The notes: generated from the sequence alone by a model not told the origin. A stretch of DNA of 64,000 bases from a bacterium (GCA_020853235.1 JADYZG010000029.1:62001-126000); one strand, 5' to 3'. Counted from the first letter of the stretch, positions 1-10,003 are shown. Translations and numbers: made by a program.

Positions 1-911
1 AGATATCCAAGAATAGGGACGTCGGTTCTAGGTATCTTCCCTTTTGCATATTTGAGTATTAGTCGTTGGTTCTCTAGACTGAAAGTTTTTCGATATTCTT
101 CTAAATACTCAGTAATTAACGGATTGTTTGCGAGAACTTTCTGCCAACCTTTTTTAAATCCAGTGTCTTGCAATATTAAGAACGCGTCATATATTAGTGA
201 ATAGTTGCCGCCGCAATAGGTGTAAATATCTTTTCGCATTTTTTTGTTAAGTATTAATTTGTAACGATCTGTAAATACCTCAATCCAATAGTCGGTTTCT
301 TCTTGATTTAAATCGGGGAAATAAAGTAGTGTTTCGCAGAGAGGGTAAGTCAATTTTTGTAAAAAGCGTGACGGTGAATGTTCCATCGGATCGATGTCGT
401 CAAGTAAAAACCAGAACGAACACGCAGGTGAAGTAACGATCTTTCGAGTTCTGTATAGGGCCATAAGAGATTCTGCTGCGATTGCTGGAATATCTTTAAG
501 CCGGTCAATTTTATAAAAAATAATGACGAGGCGTCTCCCTGCATCTGATAGTGTGGTAATGTATTGTTGTAGTGATCCAAGTAGTACCGCGGTATCATCA
601 GTCACAATGTGTTTATATTCTTTATCGGTTTGCGAAATTGAGATACTTAATTGGTGAAGCCAATAATAAGGATTGTCGGATATCAATGGTGTTGGCTCAA
701 AGAAAACAATTACGGCGTTGCGAGGTAGGTATTTATTAAATACATCTCTTTTTCCAAGAACATACATCAAGAGGCCAGATTTGATTGACTTGTAAGTACC
801 AATAATACTTCCTGATTTACCTATAGATAATTCGTTAAAGAAGGGAGTAAGTCTTTTGAGTATGTCTTTTTGTGGTAGCGGTTGATGCTTCGTCACGGCT
901 AAGTATATCAT
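1..911 (-). CDS. P-loop ATPase-like protein, partial (runs off window start)
   Basis: Open frame on the minus strand from ATG at 911 to the window edge (MIYLAVTKHQPLPQKDILKRLTPFFNELSIGKSGSIIGTYKSIKSG...), with a degenerate Walker A-like segment; absent from the ORF track because it is truncated. Confidence 0.6.
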   Translation of the reverse strand, partial: MIYLAVTKHQPLPQKDILKRLTPFFNELSIGKSGSIIGTYKSIKSGLLMYVLGKRDVFNKYLPRNAVIVFFEPTPLISDNPYYWLHQLSISISQTDKEYKHIVTDDTAVLLGSLQQYITTLSDAGRRLVIIFYKIDRLKDIPAIAAESLMALYRTRKIVTSPACSFWFLLDDIDPMEHSPSRFLQKLTYPLCETLLYFPDLNQEETDYWIEVFTDRYKLILNKKMRKDIYTYCGGNYSLIYDAFLILQDTGFKKGWQKVLANNPLITEYLEEYRKTFSLENQRLILKYAKGKIPRTDVPILGY

Positions 912-973
912 AAATGTCAGAAACGGTCAGGGTGGTGTCAAGTATCCCATAGTCGGTACTGGTATATTTACCC

Positions 974-1453
974 ATGATAGAGAAAAATTTCGATAAAGAA
1001 TACATAAAAAAGTGTATTAGCCTCGCGAATCAGGCGTATAATGTAGATAAGGATGTTCCGTTTGCCTGCATAATCGTTAGGAAGGATGAAATTGTAGCAA
1101 TCGCAAAAAATCGCGCTACAAAGGGCGACATTACCAGACATGCTGAAATTCTAGCAATACAGGAAGCTCAAAAAATACTTGATTCATCAGATTTAAGTGA
1201 ATGTACGTTATACAGTAATGTAGAGCCTTGCCCCATGTGTTCGTTTATGATTCGCGAATCAAGAATAGCAAAGGTGTGTTTTTCTTTGTCCTCTCCTAAA
1301 ATGGGGGGGTATTCTAAATGGCCAATATTACAAGATGAGGCGTTGGGGCATATTTATCCTTTTAGCAAACCACCAAAAATAGTAAAGGGTATTTTGAAGC
1401 ATGAAGCAAAACGTGATTTCGAAAAACTTGGGTGGGTAGTTTTTAGTGAGTAA
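974..1453 (+). CDS. CMP/dCMP-type nucleoside deaminase (guanine deaminase/TadA-like fold)
   Basis: Zinc deaminase motifs HAEILAIQEA and PCPMC. Confidence 0.85.
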   Translation: MIEKNFDKEYIKKCISLANQAYNVDKDVPFACIIVRKDEIVAIAKNRATKGDITRHAEILAIQEAQKILDSSDLSECTLYSNVEPCPMCSFMIRESRIAKVCFSLSSPKMGGYSKWPILQDEALGHIYPFSKPPKIVKGILKHEAKRDFEKLGWVVFSE

Positions 1454-1711
1454 AATGGAAATTTTATGCGTAGTTGATGTTATACGAAGCATAGAAGACT
1501 CGTCTATACGAGTGTTGAAATACTCAATTTCTTGTTTTAACTCTAGTAGATAAGTTTATTTTTTGTATTTTCGTGTTCTGTTATTACGTGATATTTTGTT
1601 AATTCTTCTATTCGAGTCGCAGCGGGAATTTATGAAAAACTGTGGGTAGGCCCATAATGGGTCCAACGGCGGGGGGAGTAATGAACCTGCTGATATAGAG
1701 TTTGTAGATTG

Positions 1712-2413
1712 TTATTCCCTTGGTGTAAACCCTATTTTTGTGTAATGGAGATAGTGCAAATTCACCAGACCTCCGCATCGTAACTCCCTATAGTTGGTAT
1801 CATTAGTCCAATCCATTTCATAAGATAATCGCAAGGGGATCCTAATTTGTATTGGTGGAGTAGTGTCGATGTATACATACCTGAACGCAAAACGGTATTT
1901 TTTTATTCCTCCACCTATTGAACATCCTCCTGTGTAGTTATGTAACCCTTCACGTAAATCTTTGTATGCATTTATAGGTTGCAAAAGTACAAAAATACTT
2001 AATATCATTACTGCCACTCCTACAAAATAAGCAGTTTTATTAATTCTCAACCCAGCCGTAACAAATTTAGGAATTCTTGCTAATGCATACAGGAGGCTTG
2101 CAAGACAAAGGGCTGACATCAAAATATTATTTGTCAAAACTATTTTCCAGTTATACTCCGTGAGTATTTCTGGAAATACAAAAAATTGTAGAGATGCATA
2201 CATCCATGGTACTAGAATAAAAAGAGAATATAGCAACAACGATGATTTTAATGAGTATCTTCTATACATGATATATAAACACGAAAGAACAAATCCAATG
2301 GGGAATAGAACAAAAGAGAATCCTGCCATAATATTTCCTAAGTAAGAAAAATAATAAAATATACCTTCAACGACGATATTCAGGAGTGCTATATGTAAAA
2401 ACTTTCTTTTCAT
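1712..2413 (-). CDS. Multi-pass membrane protein, unknown function
   Basis: 233 aa with several hydrophobic helices. Confidence 0.6.
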   Translation of the reverse strand: MKRKFLHIALLNIVVEGIFYYFSYLGNIMAGFSFVLFPIGFVLSCLYIMYRRYSLKSSLLLYSLFILVPWMYASLQFFVFPEILTEYNWKIVLTNNILMSALCLASLLYALARIPKFVTAGLRINKTAYFVGVAVMILSIFVLLQPINAYKDLREGLHNYTGGCSIGGGIKKYRFAFRYVYIDTTPPIQIRIPLRLSYEMDWTNDTNYRELRCGGLVNLHYLHYTKIGFTPRE

Positions 2414-2581
2414 ATCGGTTCTAGGAATTTTTCGATATAACTAGATTGTACTATCAAATGTTTTAAATGTTTATGATTGGTAAGCGCCAATGTACCTTAC
2501 GAAAACCTTTTTATAGTATCTTCAAGAATTGCAAAGAGTCTAAAATGGGTCAATGATGGGAGGAAGTGATGGAACCAACTA

Positions 2582-3031
2582 CTATCCTCTTGGAGTAACA
2601 CGCTCTTTTGAGTCTTTTTCTTGTGGATCTGTTGTTATCACTTTTAATAATTCTTTATCATCTTTACCTAGGTATGCACGGACATTATTTCCTGTAAGAT
2701 CTAATACTGCCTCATTTACGGCGTTTAACATTTCTCTTTTCATCATTGGCGTCGTACCATCACCTCCTAGTGCTGACAATAGCCAGTAAGCTGTGTAATC
2801 CGGTATCTTACCCTCTTCTGTTAATTGACACATTGTGTTAAAAACTATGGCTTTTGAGTCAGGAGTCATGTTTCTTGCGTTATTTGTCAATGCAGATACC
2901 AAATTTTCTCTCTGTATACCCTCAAGTCCAATACCAGCCTTGTGATAAGGCCCTGTCCCAGCTCTTTGGAAAGTTTGTACCGCATTCATGTAGTTTATCC
3001 TTAGCTGCGCCTGTTGAGATTCGCTCGTCAT
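2582..3031 (-). CDS. Hypothetical protein
   Basis: 149 aa ORF with a TATAAT box 7 nt before ATG; overlapping plus-strand ORFs look spurious. Confidence 0.55.
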   Translation of the reverse strand: MTSESQQAQLRINYMNAVQTFQRAGTGPYHKAGIGLEGIQRENLVSALTNNARNMTPDSKAIVFNTMCQLTEEGKIPDYTAYWLLSALGGDGTTPMMKREMLNAVNEAVLDLTGNNVRAYLGKDDKELLKVITTDPQEKDSKERVTPRG

Positions 3032-3154
3032 ATAAGTAATTATAATACATTGACATTGGAGTTGTAAATAAATTAGGAAAATCCTATTTGGGGTCAGTTA
3101 TTAGCCAGTTTCTGAACCGAGCAATTGATCTAACGATGTTAGCCGAAAGCAAGG

Positions 3155-4102
3155 TTAGATTTTATCAATTATATTTCTTAGTACAGTATTTTGGTTGTAG
3201 GTGAATGCAAGTGATTTCCCACATTTCTGCTGACAAGGTTCTCCAGAAATAATAATGACTCCATTATTATTTCTGGGGTCATTTCTCGGGATGGCGAGTA
3301 CTTGTTTTTGAGCGCTGCAACCTGCACAACATGCTTGTATCCTCCCGTCTGTGATTTTGAAGTCAACGAATTGTTCGGGGTCATGTACTGCATGTTGCCC
3401 GTCCGTATCGGTCTCTTCTCGACCACGAACAACCAAAATAGCACTAAATAATTCATTCATTCGAGAATCAGAATATCTAACACTTCCTGCAAAATCCTTC
3501 ACTACAAAAGGCCGATCGAGCATCCAACGGTCTTCTTTGAGAACGCCTTCCCACTTGCCACCCTTTGTTACATCCTTCATCGTTTGGAGCATTTTCCTCA
3601 CCATGCGGAGCTGAGTTTCAGCGCTGTCCATAGCGAAGGGGAGCTGCCCAGTCGTTAGGTAACCGCTGTTCTTGTCCATTATTAAATCGACCACATTCTC
3701 GTCTGAGGCGATGGGGATTCTGTAAATATGCTCATCTACTTTCCCTTTTTGTGCCTCAATTGCTCCTCGAGTTATTGCAATATGTTTCCCTTCTTGTCTC
3801 AGTGTTTCAGGAGAGAACATGTCGATAACAAAGTCGTAACGGTTTGATAAATAATCATCCATGTCCGGATGCTCAAGTCTAAAATCTCTATCCTCTACTT
3901 CTGGACGAATTTCATCATATCTAATCGGATAAATACCATGCCTATTCAGGCTTTCGGTAATTAATTTCGCATCTTCTCTCAATCCCGGGGGATGATTGAT
4001 AAGGATTCTTGGTTTAAATAGGGCGAGTTCTGTAAATGCTTTGTTAAGTTCCGCATTCCGGACGTCAGGGGAAATGGGTAGATAGGTATTGAATCCTGCC
4101 AT
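3155..4102 (-). CDS. Hypothetical protein with C-terminal Cys cluster
   Basis: 315 aa; CCAGC...CQQKC near the C-terminus; TATAAT-N5-ATG at the start. Confidence 0.6.
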   Translation of the reverse strand: MAGFNTYLPISPDVRNAELNKAFTELALFKPRILINHPPGLREDAKLITESLNRHGIYPIRYDEIRPEVEDRDFRLEHPDMDDYLSNRYDFVIDMFSPETLRQEGKHIAITRGAIEAQKGKVDEHIYRIPIASDENVVDLIMDKNSGYLTTGQLPFAMDSAETQLRMVRKMLQTMKDVTKGGKWEGVLKEDRWMLDRPFVVKDFAGSVRYSDSRMNELFSAILVVRGREETDTDGQHAVHDPEQFVDFKITDGRIQACCAGCSAQKQVLAIPRNDPRNNNGVIIISGEPCQQKCGKSLAFTYNQNTVLRNIIDKI

Positions 4103-4494
4103 ACAGTATTATATCAAAAGATTTAATGTGAAAATTCCATATGGGGTCAATGGTGGGAAGAGGTAATGAAAAAGGTAAGAAGTTTGCAGGAAATATACTA
4201 GGTGCAGAATGTATTTTCGGGATAGGATATTGAGAATAAACTAAACATTATGAATAAATCACAATCATATATTAAAAATTAGGAAACAAAGAAAAAGAGC
4301 TAGAGATCCTAGAATGATATTTCAAACAAAAGTATTCAAGTGAATCGAATCAACTAACTCTTGTTGAAAGATTAAGAAAGCTTAAAATTTAAAGAAATTG
4401 TCACTGCTTTTCTCGGTGGCTGATGAGCATCGAAATATACATTAGTATAGATTCCGTGTATAATTCCGTATATAAAAAAACAACTTAATCATAC

Positions 4495-4668
4495 ATGTCA
4501 GAATTTGATTCCCTTAGTAATATATTTGAAGCAAGGAAATCCTCTAATACTGTTATGGAAGCCTGCAAGAGACTTGTACGAGAGAAAGATCCTCAAATTA
4601 TTATAAATTGTACTGAACGTGATAAAGCCCAAGCAGCATTAGTGGCAAAAAACGAGATGAGTTCGTGA
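4495..4668 (+). CDS. Small ORF (57 aa) preceding the restriction-like gene
   Basis: ATG...TGA overlaps the next start (GTGA); MSEFDSLSNIFEARKSSNTVMEACKRLVREKDPQIIINCTERDKAQAALVAKNEMSS. Confidence 0.4.
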   Translation: MSEFDSLSNIFEARKSSNTVMEACKRLVREKDPQIIINCTERDKAQAALVAKNEMSS

Positions 4669-5333
4669 AGATGGCAAACGATAACTTTGCTCTCGTGCCT
4701 TTTGTTATACAAGAGATACTCAAGAACGCATATAAGTATGAAGAAAAGACTGAATCTATTGAAGAAGAAATTGAACTAACAAAGCTCTTTCCGTTCAAAA
4801 TCAGCGTCCAGCAAGGCAGAAATACGCTTGTAGTATACAAAGAAGCCGAAGCAGAAGAAGGGCGAAAGGGTCATCTTGGCTTTCACATCAATCCGTATGC
4901 ATTTGATAGTGGTGATGAAAAAGATTTATTCCGATACCTCCGAGATGTGCTTGATAAGAATGAGACAGTAAAGGATGTTTATTTTACTGGAGCCCGTGTG
5001 TGTGCGGACCCTAACAGAACCGACTTCTATTTTGAATACTGGAGCCCAGAACAAAAAAGGATTGCCCGATACTTTCCCGATTTTCTCATTGAGCCAACAA
5101 AACGCTTTATTGTGGTTGAAGCTAAGGGAAGTGACGAGAAATCAGAATACGAGACAAACAAGAAGTCTTACAAAGGCAAGATTGAAAACCTTACAAACGA
5201 GATTTTAGCAAAAGAGATTGGATTCAATGAGTTCCAGAGTGTAAACAAGAACTTTGAATATCACATCATCTTTGATGCTTCGCTCCAAAGAGAACAGCTT
5301 AAGTTACGAAATATGATTGAAGAAAGCAAGTGA
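4665..5333 (+). CDS. Type III restriction (Res)-like C-terminal PD-(D/E)XK nuclease fragment
   Basis: FEYWSPEQKRIARYFPDFLI...RFIVVEAKG resembles the PD...ExK core; no helicase region is present. Confidence 0.6.
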   Translation: MKMANDNFALVPFVIQEILKNAYKYEEKTESIEEEIELTKLFPFKISVQQGRNTLVVYKEAEAEEGRKGHLGFHINPYAFDSGDEKDLFRYLRDVLDKNETVKDVYFTGARVCADPNRTDFYFEYWSPEQKRIARYFPDFLIEPTKRFIVVEAKGSDEKSEYETNKKSYKGKIENLTNEILAKEIGFNEFQSVNKNFEYHIIFDASLQREQLKLRNMIEESK

Positions 5334-5874
5334 AAAAAGGAATTCTTCTAGCTCGTGTCTCAACTCCCGAGCAACAAAAACAAGGACTTTCCATAGACGA
5401 TATACAGCTTCCTCAACTACGACAATACGCTCAAGACAACGGAGTAGAGATCGTTAATGAATTTGTATTTCAAGAGACTGCGAGTCAAAAGCTTCGGAAA
5501 AAATTTGACGAAATGGTTGCTTCCATAAAAGCAAGCAAAGATGTAACTGAGATCATTGCTTTTCGTGTAGAATTACTCAGGATGAATATGACAATTACAG
5601 AAAAAAGTGTAGAGCCGAACAACAAGATTACAAAGACAAACTAGCTAGGCTTGAGCAGGCAGACGAAGAGTACTATGTCACGGTATCTCTGCTACTTGAG
5701 CTTGCTTCCAGAAGTTACGAATTGTTCTTAGGTTCAGAACCAGATGAAAAACGTGAGATTATTCAACTCACACTTCAGAACCTGTCATTGAAAGATGGAA
5801 AGCTCCAATATACCTTACAAAAGCCCTTAGATAGTATCTTCAAAACTGCAAAGAGTCTAAAATGGGGTGGCTGA
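5330..5874 (+). pseudogene. Serine recombinase with internal deletion
   Basis: N-terminal resolvase domain (LLARVSTPEQQKQGLS, 5330..5644) followed in another frame by a recombinase-like C-terminus (DEYDNYRKKCRAEQQDYKDKLARLEQADEEYYVTVSLLLELASRSYELFLGSEPDEKREIIQLTLQNLSLKDGKLQYTLQKPLDSI...WGG*). Confidence 0.8.
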
Positions 5875-5938
5875 TGGGATTTGAACCCACGACCACCTGC
5901 TCCACAGGCAGGCGCTCTACCACTGAGCTACAGCCACC
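5866..5938 (-). tRNA. tRNA-His (GTG)
   Basis: Cloverleaf; anticodon loop CTGTGGA on stem CCTGC/GCAGG; G-1 opposite C73 as expected for tRNA-His. Confidence 0.93.
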
Positions 5939-6045
5939 ATAACATCGGATTATAGCAAGAATCGCCACACGGGTAAATATTTGTGACTAGAATTTGCTAG
6001 ATTCCGGATTCTCGACTTCATTTCTTTTTTCTTCTATAATTCCGA

Positions 6046-6522
6046 ATGAAAGTTGCATTGGAGATATTTTTCATTAAGCTCGTTGGCGAGGAAGTTAGTT
6101 ATCAAAAAACTATAACGGATATCAGTAGCACGTCTCTGGATCCAACAATAGCGATTAACGAAGCAATTTCAAAAACTTTTTTAGGAGGCAATGTGCCCAT
6201 TCAAGATCACTACATTGTCCATTCAACGAGTTGGCGGTTTGACGAAGGTACAGTAATTCTAACGTATATTGTTTATTCGGAAAAATTCCAATTTCCCCAC
6301 AAAGACACAAATGTTTTGCCCTTAAGTAATTTACGCATCGAACCTGTGAGGTTTCAACACGGTAATACGGTGATTGGTGAAGTGAATGTTATATCGCACG
6401 CAATCAGACATTTAGGCTTTTTAGTTGGTCACGACTCCGAAGGAAAGTACGTTCAGGCTACGAGCCCCGAAACCATTGAGAAATTAAAAAAGATTTATCC
6501 AGTGCTTGCAGGAAGGATTTGA
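6046..6522 (+). CDS. Hypothetical protein
   Basis: 158 aa; TATAAT-N5-ATG; abuts the MFS gene. Confidence 0.65.
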   Translation: MKVALEIFFIKLVGEEVSYQKTITDISSTSLDPTIAINEAISKTFLGGNVPIQDHYIVHSTSWRFDEGTVILTYIVYSEKFQFPHKDTNVLPLSNLRIEPVRFQHGNTVIGEVNVISHAIRHLGFLVGHDSEGKYVQATSPETIEKLKKIYPVLAGRI

Positions 6523-7719
6523 ATGTATCGATTATTCTTAGAAAACTTTTCGAAACTATCTGTCGTCAGGCAATATTTTTTTGCTCGTACTTTTTATGAT
6601 TGGGGGATTTACATATTCGATGCATTTTATTTGACGTATGTTTTCAAAGAGAGTGGTGATGTGAGTACGGTAGTATCAAATGCATTAGTAACACTAGTCG
6701 CCATATTTTTTGGGTTTATTCTTGGTTCGATTCTTATGAATAAAATAGGAGTAGAACGAAACTTACGCTTCAGTTTCGTATTATTTATCCTCACTGGAAT
6801 GTTGGGGGTCTATCTTCTCTCAATAGGGGCAATGTCGTTTCTGGTTATTTCGTTAGCTCGAGGAGTCGCAGAAGGGTTCTTTTGGGCATATGCGAATATT
6901 ATAGAATTATCGGGACTACCATTTGTTTCACGAGGGAAGTTTTACAGTATTTCTCAGGGTGTGAATGGTATTTTTAGTATTGTTGCGCCGGTTACCTTGG
7001 GATATTTATTAACGAAAGCAAATTCATTGATACCTTCATTTATTATTTTTTCCTGTATTTGCATAGTCGCCGTACTAGTTCCGTATAAGTTCGATATGAA
7101 CGAGAGGTTATCCATTGATTTTTTGAAGTTTGAACGGTTTATAAGGAGACAAACAATAGGTAATTACATTACAATTAAGATGGTTTTGTCTGCTATCTGG
7201 ATGATTGATTGGCTTATTTTGGCGATGATTCCCTTGGTGATTCTTGGTAACGAACTCAACATCGGGGTTTACCTGACAGTTTCGTCTCTTGTTGGCGTGG
7301 TGATTGCATTTATCACTCGTGCTGCGACTATTAAAGAAAAAGTAAAGTTTGGTGGACCTTTGGTTATAATTAGTGCGTGTGCAAATTTACTTTTTGCATT
7401 TCAATTTACTCCGATAATGCTTTATGTCAACTCACTCGTGGTGACGATCGCCAGCTCTATAACTTCGCCAATGGAGTTGGATTTGTCGGTAAGAATAACA
7501 AATAGCATAGATACCAATAACAGTATGGGTGTTGAGTTAAACTTGTTCCAGGAATTTGTCTATACAGTAATGCGCGTCATAGTTGGTGTCTCGGTTATCT
7601 CTATATTCACTGTTGGATTGTCAGTTACTGCGGTACTCAAGCTACTAGTTGTAGTGACTGCGGTGCTCAAATTAGTAAACTTCTTCTTGTCGGTGAGGTA
7701 TTTGAAACTTGTTAATTAA
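6523..7719 (+). CDS. MFS-type transporter-like membrane protein
   Basis: 398 aa with about 12 hydrophobic segments. Confidence 0.65.
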   Translation: MYRLFLENFSKLSVVRQYFFARTFYDWGIYIFDAFYLTYVFKESGDVSTVVSNALVTLVAIFFGFILGSILMNKIGVERNLRFSFVLFILTGMLGVYLLSIGAMSFLVISLARGVAEGFFWAYANIIELSGLPFVSRGKFYSISQGVNGIFSIVAPVTLGYLLTKANSLIPSFIIFSCICIVAVLVPYKFDMNERLSIDFLKFERFIRRQTIGNYITIKMVLSAIWMIDWLILAMIPLVILGNELNIGVYLTVSSLVGVVIAFITRAATIKEKVKFGGPLVIISACANLLFAFQFTPIMLYVNSLVVTIASSITSPMELDLSVRITNSIDTNNSMGVELNLFQEFVYTVMRVIVGVSVISIFTVGLSVTAVLKLLVVVTAVLKLVNFFLSVRYLKLVN

Positions 7720-8437
7720 ATCCCGTATATTTCGTCCCGTTTTGGTCCTTGGAGAATCCCGTAAGTATCAACGTTCCGTCTTCTGCAAGCGAAAAGTTAA
7801 GGTATCGTGTTACGCTTTCTTCTGAAAACGGTGTGTCTGGTGTTTCAACTCTTCGCTTTTCGATAACGGTTTGCTGGCATCTTCGTGTCCCTCTAATTTC
7901 TAGATGGTTTCCCTTGTCGATTAGCGAACCTGCAAATTCGAAATCCACAGTTTTGTAGATTGTACTGGTTGTTGCGTACAGTCGGGGGCTGTTATCGATG
8001 TCAGTTCCAAGCCAGGAGTCTAGAGATTCTCTATCATCTTGTGATTCCGGTGCAGATAGTAAATTGAGTACTGAAATATCCTTTGTTTTGTGCTTATTCA
8101 TAAATTGGTTTGCCAGAACTTTGCTTTTTTGAACAACGGAATTGGTATTGCAGGTAAATTGCTGTGTCTTTGTCTCTGTTGGAGTTGGCATTTTTGAAGG
8201 TGTTACGGTCGGGGTAACGGTTACAGCGGGGGATTTAAGTAATGGTGGAGTTGCCGAAGCTGTTGGGGTTATAAGTTGTTGTTTGTTCGTATCATTCTCA
8301 CCTAAAACAAAAGTGTTGGGAATCGCATTATTCTCACTAAGTTTTAGTGAAGTGTTTTGACTAGAAGAAATAGCAAAAATACTGACCACAAGGATGAGTC
8401 CTATAATTCCGATTGTGACTGAAATGTCTCGTTGCAT
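7712..8437 (-). CDS. Exported/membrane-anchored hypothetical protein
   Basis: N-terminal TM, then a VLGEN motif and a Thr/Pro-rich linker. Confidence 0.6.
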   Translation of the reverse strand: MQRDISVTIGIIGLILVVSIFAISSSQNTSLKLSENNAIPNTFVLGENDTNKQQLITPTASATPPLLKSPAVTVTPTVTPSKMPTPTETKTQQFTCNTNSVVQKSKVLANQFMNKHKTKDISVLNLLSAPESQDDRESLDSWLGTDIDNSPRLYATTSTIYKTVDFEFAGSLIDKGNHLEIRGTRRCQQTVIEKRRVETPDTPFSEESVTRYLNFSLAEDGTLILTGFSKDQNGTKYTGFN

Positions 8438-8520
8438 AGCGAATTATACCCCAATTTACTTTGACAGCGGTAGTTCCTATCTGTTACAGTACCGAGAGTA
8501 ACATAACAAAACTGTAGCGC

Positions 8521-9423
8521 ATGGAAAAGACAAAAAAGCTAGGGATTTCTAAGAAAAAAACACAAAAAACTCCCGTAAAATCAGTATCAAAAATAACACC
8601 AGAAAGTGAATATGTAACTTTGAGTATGAAAGGACTTTCACTGCCATGGGCAATTCTTTTGGGTGTCTTTATCTTTACTGCAGGAATCGGTTCCGCAATC
8701 TATTTTGGCTTAAAAGCCCGTCCTGTTACTACAACAACGACTGATACGAATGCTGCTCCTACATATGCAGCGAATGAGTTTGCTGAGGTTTCAATTCCTT
8801 ATGTCGCCGGCCCACTTCAAGGCGATAAAAATGCAAAAGTTGTTATCCTTGAATTCAGTGATTTGGTTTGTCCCTATTGTCAGAAATTCCATAACGAGTC
8901 TTATCAGGATATCCTTCAGAATTATATAAATACAGGAAAAGCAGCTCTTCTTTACAAACATTATCCACTCTCGTTCCATAACCCAGCAGCGACAATTGCA
9001 GCCAAGGCTTCTTACTGTATTGAATCGTTGTATGGAGATGAAAAAATGTTTGAATTCAATGATGCATTCTTCTTAAATAGTGGCACAATGACGCAAAATG
9101 CGTACGATAAGAGTAATAATCCTGTTATCAACCTTAAAGATAAAGAATTTTATGCGCTTATTGGAAAAATCAGCGGGGTTGATTCAGGCAAAGTTAAGAC
9201 TTGTATGAATTCACAAGCGGCACTCGACAGACTCGCAAGCGATGAGAAAGAGTTAACCGATTTTCAGACTGATATTACCTCGAAAGGTCTGTCACAAGGC
9301 CTTGGGACTCCATCATTCGTGATTGGAACAGTTAAGGATGGAGTATTGACAGGACGGCTGATAGAAGGTGCCTATCCAATGATTGCCTTTACCAACGTCA
9401 TCGAAGAACAACTAAAGAAATAG
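8521..9423 (+). CDS. DsbA-family thiol-disulfide oxidoreductase (membrane-anchored)
   Basis: N-terminal TM; VILEFSDLVCPYCQKFH (CPYC) active site; GTPSFVIG cis-Pro region. Confidence 0.88.
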   Translation: MEKTKKLGISKKKTQKTPVKSVSKITPESEYVTLSMKGLSLPWAILLGVFIFTAGIGSAIYFGLKARPVTTTTTDTNAAPTYAANEFAEVSIPYVAGPLQGDKNAKVVILEFSDLVCPYCQKFHNESYQDILQNYINTGKAALLYKHYPLSFHNPAATIAAKASYCIESLYGDEKMFEFNDAFFLNSGTMTQNAYDKSNNPVINLKDKEFYALIGKISGVDSGKVKTCMNSQAALDRLASDEKELTDFQTDITSKGLSQGLGTPSFVIGTVKDGVLTGRLIEGAYPMIAFTNVIEEQLKK

Positions 9424-9465
9424 CGACACTTTTGGTTCTTACTACTTAGTTCATACTGAGCTATC

Positions 9466-9942
9466 ATGAGAATAAAGTTCGGCAAGCCAAGTATTCCTGT
9501 CCTTATGTTTACTAGTGGTCTAGTAGGAATGTTACTCTCACTATTTCTGTGGTATTCCCATTTGAATGCTGCAAAAGTGATTGGTTGTTTAACAGGTGGT
9601 TGCGAAGTCGTTCTTTCTAGTCCGTACGCAAAGACCTTTGGTGTTCCTATCGCAGCATACGGTTTTGCATATTACGCTGTACTTAGTCTTGTCAGCTATT
9701 TTCGTATGGTAGATGACCGTGTTGGTATTGTTCGGATATCAAGCTGGGTACTTGCAAGCACAGGAATTTTGGCAAGCATATATTTTTTCTATCTTGAATT
9801 GTACAAGATTCATGCAATTTGTTCGTGGTGTAAAGTTTCTACGGTACTAACGGTGTTTCTTCTGGTTCTCGCTGTTCAAGAAATTCGCAAGTTTGGTGGT
9901 TGGAAGAATTTTCTTAGAGAAATTAAAGAATTAGCGAATTAA
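9466..9942 (+). CDS. VKOR-family protein
   Basis: Four-TM protein with GCLTGGCEVVLSSPYAKTFGVPIAAYG and CSWC motifs. Confidence 0.9.
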   Translation: MRIKFGKPSIPVLMFTSGLVGMLLSLFLWYSHLNAAKVIGCLTGGCEVVLSSPYAKTFGVPIAAYGFAYYAVLSLVSYFRMVDDRVGIVRISSWVLASTGILASIYFFYLELYKIHAICSWCKVSTVLTVFLLVLAVQEIRKFGGWKNFLREIKELAN

Positions 9943-10003
9943 GTGCTACTATTCTATAACGACATTAATTCTTTATTCCTTTAATAAGATAACTCGCTAA
10001 ACT

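Noticed and set aside
974-1453. Calling the deaminase tadA
   Set aside because: Zinc motifs fit many CDA-fold enzymes; the C-terminal region looks no closer to TadA than to guanine deaminase
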